From the NCBI GenBank assembly GCA_964439625.1, contig CAYTPI010000012.1, forward strand, positions 67,582 through 131,581: DNA of 64,000 nt. The letters run 5' to 3'. The notes beneath the pieces are model-generated. The model did not search any database and was not told the DNA's origin. It saw only the letters and a list, made by a program, of their open reading frames with translations. Both the position numbers and the translations under genes were made by a program. This DNA comes from CAYTPI01 sp964439625 (GTDB lineage Bacteria > Chloroflexota > Anaerolineae > Aggregatilineales > UBA3940). Shown piece by piece: positions 58,923-64,000 of this stretch (its first letter is position 1; each line of letters begins with the position of its first letter).

Positions 58923-60974
58923 GTGAAGGGTAGAAAACCGATCATTGCGGTGTGTGCTTTGCTGAGCAGTCTAGCGTGCTTATCATTCAGCGGCAGGCCA
59001 GATACGCTGATGGAAGAATTTCAGACTGAGATTGCTGCGACACAGGTGCGCGTCGCTGAACTATCTCTGACGCCAATTCCCGCAGACTTCATCGAAACGA
59101 ACAGCCTGCGCGTCACGGGGGTTGACTCGCAAGCAGTTGATGGCTTAGCCCTCAGTGCGGATGGTGGGACTTTAGCAGTTGCCGGGTTTGGTGGTGACAC
59201 TGGGCTTGTCTTCTTTGATACGGTGCGCGGCCCAGCACGGCTCTCCCCGGTGGTTGGTGAACAGTTAGGGCTGGATAACGTGATCACCTTTAGCCCTGAT
59301 GATACCTATGTTGCTACGCGAGATGTTGCCGGTGGACTGATATTAATCGATGTTGAAACGACTGAGAGACTGCAAGATGATGATATCAGCCTGCCTGATG
59401 GCGCGGAGATCACACGTTTTGTCTTCGCGCTCACTGGCGATTCTATTATTGGCCTAACATCTCAAGGTGCACTGGTTGAGCTTGAGATGCCCTCCGGTGA
59501 CTTGATCCGCGAGACGCAGATTTATGCTGAGGGTGGTGGTCGCAGCATCAGCTTATTGCCAGATGGTGGGGTTATCACGGCTGGGCTTAATGCTAACGGT
59601 GAGATCACAGTCAATACGCTCTCCCCCGATTGGGATAATCTTCGGACAATTGACCTACCCGCAGTTGAAATCCGGGTGGCACCTGCTACGGGTGTCATCG
59701 CACTCTACGCGCCGGGTGCGATTTATATTGCTGAAGATGTGACAGCGTTTAGTGCGAACATACCGCCTGATTTTGAAGTCTGTGACCAAGAGGGTAACGC
59801 CGCTTTTAGCCCGGATGGTCGCTTCTTAGCGATTGTCGCACCGTCATGCCCGGTGCAGGTCTATGATGTTGCCAGTGGCGAACTGATCTTTGACACGGAT
59901 GATGAGCGCGGCGGGCACGGAGTGGCTTTCTCGCCGGATGGGCTGCGCCTGTATGCTGGTACGAATGCGATGGGTGTGGCTGTGTTTGACGTTGTGCTAG
60001 ACTTTGCCGCTGTCGAAGGCTTGCCGACACCGTTCGTCGAGGAGCGACCAACACCATTGTCGTTCGGCAGCGGCCCTGATCCGGAGGCCATATCTTTCTG
60101 TGAAGAGATAGTCCCCAACGACCTGCTAGAAGATATTTTTGACCAAGACATTGTCGAGCGCCGGTCAGGCAATGTTAACATTGGTGCAGAAACGTTCTCG
60201 TGTGGCGTGGAGTTTACTGACAGAAGTCGGCTCACCGCTGAGGTTCAAGTCTATGCTTCTGCTTTAGAAGCCTCTGCTCGTTTCAGCCAACCGAGTGAGG
60301 ACGCTCTCAATAACGGAACGTTTGAGCGCATCGATGATATTGGCACTGAAAGTTTCTTCAACACGCAAGATCAGCGAGTATACAGTTATCGCGGGCCATA
60401 CTTCATCATATTGAGCTACGCGCAAACACCGGCTGAACCTCGATTGTTGCTGGAGGAACTCGGACAAGCCATCTTAGATACTTTGCCTGAAACGAACGAG
60501 GATGCAATCGTTGTGAGTGAGCCATCAATAGTTATTGATAACCCCGATACGTTCTGTGATGGGCTTGCGACGAATGAAGATTATACTGTGTCTTTTGGGT
60601 TACCAGTGACAGCCCGCAGTGCGTCGCAAATTGAAGACTTTGGTTCAGTGACAGTTTGCCTGACCGAATATGAAGACGGCAGCCGCACAGAAGTGCTTGT
60701 CCGCTTATTTGAGTCACCAGCGCTGAACCAGACCTTCTTCGCTGAAGTAGTCACTGATTATATCGTCGAATCAGATATTGTGCCTGTTGCAAACATCGGC
60801 GAAGAAGCATTTTTTGCTGCCGCTCCGTTCGGTTACTTTGCTGAAGCAGGTGGGTCGCTGAACTTTTATCAAGGAAGCTACTACGTCGAGATGGGCTACT
60901 TTGCGTCGCAAAACGGCAATACCCAAGTGCCGTTGGTAGACTTTGCCCGGCGCGTTGCCCCAAACTTGTTCTAA
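58923..60974 (+). CDS. lipoprotein with WD40/YVTN-like propeller and DUF-like C-terminus
   Basis: An exported protein of 683 residues from a GTG with AAGGAG five bases upstream. The signal region MKGRKPIIAVCALLSSLACLS has a likely lipobox (SLAC). From about 60 to 360 it has propeller-type repeats (LALSADGGTLAVAGFG, ITFSPDDTYVATRD, AAFSPDGRFLAIVAPSC, VAFSPDGLRLYAGTN). The C-terminal part has two similar domains of about 140 residues (ending in LLEELGQAILDTL and VDFARRVAPNLF) with paired Cys (FCEEIVPND ... FSCGVEF; FCDGLATNE ... VTVCLTEY), so this half is an internal duplication. The role is unknown, but it is probably a surface binding protein. Confidence 0.8.
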   Translation: MKGRKPIIAVCALLSSLACLSFSGRPDTLMEEFQTEIAATQVRVAELSLTPIPADFIETNSLRVTGVDSQAVDGLALSADGGTLAVAGFGGDTGLVFFDTVRGPARLSPVVGEQLGLDNVITFSPDDTYVATRDVAGGLILIDVETTERLQDDDISLPDGAEITRFVFALTGDSIIGLTSQGALVELEMPSGDLIRETQIYAEGGGRSISLLPDGGVITAGLNANGEITVNTLSPDWDNLRTIDLPAVEIRVAPATGVIALYAPGAIYIAEDVTAFSANIPPDFEVCDQEGNAAFSPDGRFLAIVAPSCPVQVYDVASGELIFDTDDERGGHGVAFSPDGLRLYAGTNAMGVAVFDVVLDFAAVEGLPTPFVEERPTPLSFGSGPDPEAISFCEEIVPNDLLEDIFDQDIVERRSGNVNIGAETFSCGVEFTDRSRLTAEVQVYASALEASARFSQPSEDALNNGTFERIDDIGTESFFNTQDQRVYSYRGPYFIILSYAQTPAEPRLLLEELGQAILDTLPETNEDAIVVSEPSIVIDNPDTFCDGLATNEDYTVSFGLPVTARSASQIEDFGSVTVCLTEYEDGSRTEVLVRLFESPALNQTFFAEVVTDYIVESDIVPVANIGEEAFFAAAPFGYFAEAGGSLNFYQGSYYVEMGYFASQNGNTQVPLVDFARRVAPNLF

Positions 60975-60982
60975 AATAGATA

Positions 60983-61006
60983 GCCCCCGTGTGTAAACAC
61001 GGGGGC
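60983..61006. terminator. bidirectional intrinsic terminator
   Basis: The perfect 10-bp stem GCCCCCGTGT / ACACGGGGGC with loop GTAA stands between convergent genes that stop at 60974 and 61048. TTATTG follows on the plus strand and TATCTATTTT on the minus strand. Confidence 0.85.
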
Positions 61007-61047
61007 TTATTGAATACCAATAATGCGCTACCAATACAGTAACAGCC

Positions 61048-61317
61048 TTAGGCGATGCTGACGTTTTCCAGCCGCTGGCGGAGGCGTTCAACAAAGTCGA
61101 TGGCATCAATGACGGTCGTACGATCGGGTTGGTTTCTCCGCAGGTAACTTAGCCCATACACAGTGACTTTGGTGCCATCCTCTACGACCTCGAAGGCATA
61201 AGCGCCATCAAATATGCCCCACTGTTTGTCATTGGCGAGGCGTGGCAGTTCCGAGAGAACTTCTGTCATTGGACGGCTAACAACGAACGTAAATTTGATC
61301 CTATCTGTATGATCCAC
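61048..61317 (-). CDS. hypothetical small protein, 89 residues
   Basis: A soluble protein with strands followed by a C-terminal helix (KFTFVVSRPMTEVLSELPRL, GAYAFEVVEDGTKVTVYGLS, DAIDFVERLRQRLE). Its size and order are compatible with a small alpha-beta sandwich, but I cannot place it in a family. GGAGTGGGTACCTACTGTGG lies upstream, with GGAG somewhat far from the ATG. It appears to be a single-gene unit, with the bidirectional hairpin as its terminator. Confidence 0.65.
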   Translation of the reverse strand: MDHTDRIKFTFVVSRPMTEVLSELPRLANDKQWGIFDGAYAFEVVEDGTKVTVYGLSYLRRNQPDRTTVIDAIDFVERLRQRLENVSIA

Positions 61318-61463
61318 AGTAGGTACCCACTCCTTAAATTAAGACACATGATTATTTGTTTACCGCTTTCACTTGCTGAGACGTACATTGCAGGCGAAAT
61401 GGGTCGTCAGACTGGGTAATCAATTTTTTGGCACACTTCGCTAAGCATTTTAAAATCCCAAAC

Positions 61464-62522
61464 ATGAAGCGCCTTGACCCTAAAATCGTTCGTATGCCAG
61501 CCCTTGGCACGGGGGAGTGGCTCAACACGCCACATCCGCTTGACCAAAGCACTTTGCGTGGACGCGTCGTGTTGATTGACTTCTGGGATTATACCTGCAT
61601 CAATTGCATTCGGACGCTGCCGTACCTTCAAGCGTGGCACACCCGTTATGCGCAACACGGCTTGGTGATCATTGGTGTGCATGCCCCAGAGTTTTCCTTT
61701 GCCCGCTCGACAAAGCAGATCGTTGAGGCGGCTGAGCGCTTCGAACTGCCCTACCCAATTCTGTTGGACAACCACTACCAGACGTGGGATCGCTTTGCGA
61801 ATAAAGCATGGCCCACCAAATACCTAATCGATGCCGATGGTTACATTCGTTATCGAAAACAAGGTGAGGGAGCCTACCCGCAGTTTGAGGAGGCTATTCA
61901 AGAAGCACTGCGCGAAATTAACCCCGGTGTGCGCTTCCCTGACCCCATGCCACTGCTGCGTGAGGAAGACGCCGAAGGTGCGGTCTGTTTCCCGGCAACC
62001 CCAGAGTTGTATGCTGGTCATATGACAGGTAACTTGGGTAACACCTCAGGCTACGGCGGGCTGAACGTGCCTACCGTTTACCAGATGCCCTTAGAGCGGA
62101 CGGAACGCGCTTTCTACCTCGCTGGGATTTGGCGGGCCACGGAAGAGACCCTAGCGTTCGCGGGGCAATCTGGTGGCGAAATAAAGTTGCCGTATCGGGC
62201 AGTTGAGGTCAACGCTGTCCTCAGCCCCTCTGCTGATCTGGTCGAAGTGATACTCAACCTGCGCCCTGCTGAAGCCTTCCCTATGGTGGAAGTCAAACAG
62301 GACGGCTACTACCTGACGCCAGAGAACGCCGGTGCCGACATTCAATATGATGATGGCGGTTTGAGCTATGTTGAAGTGGATCAGGCTCGGATGTATGCCT
62401 TAGTCAACAACCTTAGCTTTGAAAAGCATGAATTGACGTTGACATTCCACGCTAACGGGCTAGCGCTGTATGCATTTACCTTTACCTCGTGCATCAACCC
62501 GAGTGAGCATGGGGGTAGTTAA
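61464..62522 (+). CDS. thioredoxin-like protein with DipZ-type C-terminal domain
   Basis: A 352-residue protein. Residues about 30-165 form a TlpA/AhpC-like thioredoxin fold with the redox motif CINC in FWDYTCINCIRTLPYL, followed by VIIGVHAPEFSFARST and the cis-Pro loop KAWPTKYLID. The C-terminal ~180 residues are a beta-rich domain (RAFYLAGIWRATEETLAF, YRAVEVNAVLSPSADLVEV, YALVNNLSFEKHELTLTF), as found after the thioredoxin part of DipZ proteins. No signal peptide or CcdA-type helices are present here, so it is a soluble version. The ATG at 61464 precedes the domain; an upstream frame from 61428 is possible. A single late Cys is in FTSCINPSE. Confidence 0.85.
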   Translation: MKRLDPKIVRMPALGTGEWLNTPHPLDQSTLRGRVVLIDFWDYTCINCIRTLPYLQAWHTRYAQHGLVIIGVHAPEFSFARSTKQIVEAAERFELPYPILLDNHYQTWDRFANKAWPTKYLIDADGYIRYRKQGEGAYPQFEEAIQEALREINPGVRFPDPMPLLREEDAEGAVCFPATPELYAGHMTGNLGNTSGYGGLNVPTVYQMPLERTERAFYLAGIWRATEETLAFAGQSGGEIKLPYRAVEVNAVLSPSADLVEVILNLRPAEAFPMVEVKQDGYYLTPENAGADIQYDDGGLSYVEVDQARMYALVNNLSFEKHELTLTFHANGLALYAFTFTSCINPSEHGGS

Positions 62523-63067
62523 TCGTTGCTTAAGTCCTGTTCAACTAGATAGTGCAGCGCACGCTCTAGGTGATAGTCGTGATAAGGTTGGTTAGCAGAT
62601 GCCCAGTAGGCCGCCCATTCAGTCTGCCCCTTGAGCGTCCACTCCACAACATTTGAGAGCGTCCAGTAGATTTGATAGTCGTCAACCAGTTCAATGGGGA
62701 CGACGGTGCTGATATGCCCTGCTTCTGATCGGCTGTAGCTGACGCTGGCTTTTTCCAATTCGAGCCGGTCTACTTCACCATGGACGAATGCGACGTAGGT
62801 CAGCATCAGTGTGATAGCGGGCATGTACAGCGGATGTGCTACCTCTTTGAGATTGGCCATCAGGTGCTGCAAGCAGTCGCCGGCGAACAGCAAACGTTGC
62901 TGATCATCCAACGCGAATAGCAGCGCTTCGAGGTCACCCCCTTCGTAAAGCTGTTGGTATTCTTGACGCTTGAGTTTACGGTAGCGGGCCACCTCGGTAG
63001 AGAGCATGACGTCATTGGTTTGTTTACCTGTGGATGCACTACCGCCGAGGTGAATGTCTCTAGTCAT
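62519..63067 (-). CDS. protein with DIxLGG N-terminal module, unknown function
   Basis: A soluble protein of 182 residues starting at the ATG at 63067, four bases after the upstream stop, so it is in one operon with the envelope protein at 63932-63072. An open frame extends upstream into that gene but reads as shadow. Residues 1-57 (M-x-x-DI-x-LGG, QT-x-D-[IV]-M, YR, YQ-x-x-Y, D-x-x-ALL) align with the N-terminus of the protein encoded at 1354-971. The remainder is helical (DCLQHLMANLKEVAHPLYMP and YHDYHLERALHYLVEQD), ending acidic. The function is not known. Confidence 0.72.
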   Translation of the reverse strand: MTRDIHLGGSASTGKQTNDVMLSTEVARYRKLKRQEYQQLYEGGDLEALLFALDDQQRLLFAGDCLQHLMANLKEVAHPLYMPAITLMLTYVAFVHGEVDRLELEKASVSYSRSEAGHISTVVPIELVDDYQIYWTLSNVVEWTLKGQTEWAAYWASANQPYHDYHLERALHYLVEQDLSND

Positions 63068-63071
63068 GCCT

Positions 63072-63932
63072 TTATTGTAAGCGATTCCCGTAAGCGGCGA
63101 TATTGACAATACCCGTGTTGCCACCGGTGCTGGCCTCAACATCGAAGCGCAGTGTGCTGGCTGTGATGTCCACCTCAAACGTGATGGAGCGCTCGGTGGT
63201 GTCAACGTTGAACGGGCCGAAAGTCTCGCCAGCGTCGTTGGTCACGCTAAACGACTCGGTGATGGCGGTGCCGTCACTCATGGAGCGTGTCTGGTAGACG
63301 ATCTCGTTGATTTGGCTTTCTTGCGGCAATATCACTATAAAGTACGCATCGTCGCCGTCGCCGTTACTGCTCCATTCGGTGGCGGTGTTGCCATCGACTG
63401 CATTGAGCACACCCCAGCGTCCGTCAACAGGGCCATCCCCAAAAATACTACTGAACTCGTCGATGCTTGCGCCGTTGTCTGGGCTGAGCAGATTGTCCGT
63501 GTCGCCAGCTTGGGCCGGCAGCGTGCGGAAGCTGTAAACCTCACTGATGTAGACCACGCCATCTTCCCCGACGCCCTGCATCCGGTAGAAGTACTCTGTA
63601 TCTGGCTCTAAATTCGTCATGATTGGGTTATGTTCGACGATGGCAGCTTGGGCCATTTGCGGATCGTTGGTGACGTTGCCATAGGTTTCATCCGTACCAT
63701 AGACTAGGTAACAGGCCAGCGGTTCGGTGCCGACGAAGTTGACACGGGCCGTGGTATCTGTGATGTCTAAGGCGACAGCTTCGGATTCTGTGACGACAGC
63801 AAGCGGTTGTACGTCAAGCTCTTCTCCGTTGGGGACAACACCATCTGTGTCGGCAAGCTGTAGTAGGCCGAGTGCCGCGCCAACACCGAGAGTCAGGGCA
63901 GCCGCTAGAATAATTATTTGGTCGCGCTTCAT
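63072..63932 (-). CDS. envelope protein with Fn3-like and discoidin-like domains
   Basis: A 286-residue protein with an N-terminal hydrophobic segment (about 5-27, either anchor or signal). Residues about 50-140 are an Fn3/purple-acid-phosphatase-N-like beta-sandwich (ARVNFVGTEPLACYLVYGTD, MTNLEPDTEYFYRMQGVG, VYSFRTLP). Residues about 145-285 resemble an F5/8 type C (discoidin) carbohydrate-binding domain (VLNAVDGNTATEWSSNGDGD, YFIVILPQESQINEIVYQTR, IVNIAAYGNR). It probably binds a polysaccharide outside the membrane. The downstream gene at 63067 is almost certainly in the same transcript. Confidence 0.85.
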   Translation of the reverse strand: MKRDQIIILAAALTLGVGAALGLLQLADTDGVVPNGEELDVQPLAVVTESEAVALDITDTTARVNFVGTEPLACYLVYGTDETYGNVTNDPQMAQAAIVEHNPIMTNLEPDTEYFYRMQGVGEDGVVYISEVYSFRTLPAQAGDTDNLLSPDNGASIDEFSSIFGDGPVDGRWGVLNAVDGNTATEWSSNGDGDDAYFIVILPQESQINEIVYQTRSMSDGTAITESFSVTNDAGETFGPFNVDTTERSITFEVDITASTLRFDVEASTGGNTGIVNIAAYGNRLQ

Positions 63933-64000
63933 AAGTCTTACTCACAGATTTGTTGTATATCAATTGTATTGATTATACAGGCCAACCTGTTGTTTTTGCC

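Noticed and set aside
1..64000. CRISPR arrays, tRNA/rRNA genes, transposases and phage genes
   Set aside because: No regularly spaced repeats, no cloverleaf or rRNA-like sequence, and no transposase, integrase or capsid motif were noticed on reading.

Overview
The window is a chromosomal stretch of about 53% GC by eye, with short intergenic gaps, many weak or non-ATG starts and lipoproteins with Thr/Pro-rich linkers. Several gene sets point to a member of Chloroflexota, probably an Anaerolineae-like lineage: a TIR-formylglycine-generating-enzyme fusion, an FNT-DsbA fusion, FKBP and M23 lipoproteins, and a CcrM-type methylase. This taxonomic call is inference. I found no rRNA, tRNA, CRISPR array, phage module or intact transposon.

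Layout. 1-3.4 kb (minus strand): an amidase running off the left edge, a small unknown protein, and a PhoR/PhoB-type two-component pair. 3.6-6.6 kb (plus): murD translationally coupled to a methyltransferase-TPR protein. 6.6-9.3 kb (minus): a universal stress protein, a CcrM-like adenine methylase and a TerB-like protein. 9.3-10.1 kb: a gene remnant and a plus-strand RNA element with an intrinsic terminator. 10.1-14.2 kb (plus): an unknown protein coupled to a beta-CASP exonuclease, PspC, an M32 carboxypeptidase and a BLUF photoreceptor split at an A7 run. 14.3-19.5 kb: a flavodoxin, a broken OpgC-like acyltransferase, an M23 lipoprotein and a 3-hydroxyisobutyrate-dehydrogenase-type enzyme. 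19.8-28.3 kb: membrane proteins, a fatty-acyl-AMP ligase with its own ACP, a DsbA-like protein and a TPR protein. 28.4-35.3 kb: a polyprenol-phosphate glycosyltransferase, an APC permease and a hybrid signalling operon (GAF-PAS kinase plus two receivers).

35.6-39.8 kb (plus): a heterodimeric ABC exporter whose two halves flank a ParE/RelE-like protein. 40.3-41.8 kb: a rhamnulokinase-like protein that has lost its active-site motifs. 41.8-47.7 kb (minus): a double-FKBP lipoprotein, then two SGNH hydrolases and an MBOAT acyltransferase, which together look like a glycan O-acylation machine; a single-receiver regulator is inserted on the opposite strand. 47.7-49.2 kb: the FNT-DsbA fusion. 49.6-52.6 kb (plus): DUF2207, a VanZ-like protein and the TIR-FGE protein. 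52.7-56.4 kb (minus): two paralogous membrane endonuclease/exonuclease/phosphatase proteins and a nitronate monooxygenase. 56.6-64 kb: an Eco57I/TaqI-type methylase without a visible nuclease, a small methyltransferase, a beta-propeller lipoprotein, a thioredoxin-like protein and an Fn3/discoidin envelope protein followed by a second copy of the N-terminal module seen at 1 kb.

The recurring theme is the cell envelope: peptidoglycan synthesis and cleavage, O-acylation, lipoproteins and thiol chemistry, together with signal transduction. The observations I would follow first are the BLUF gene with a canonical -1 slippery heptamer, the degenerate sugar kinase, the FNT-DsbA fusion without cysteines, the DIxLGG module shared by two otherwise unlike proteins, the anti-Shine-Dalgarno hairpin RNA near 9.9 kb, and two intergenic TGTGA-N8-TCACA palindromes.
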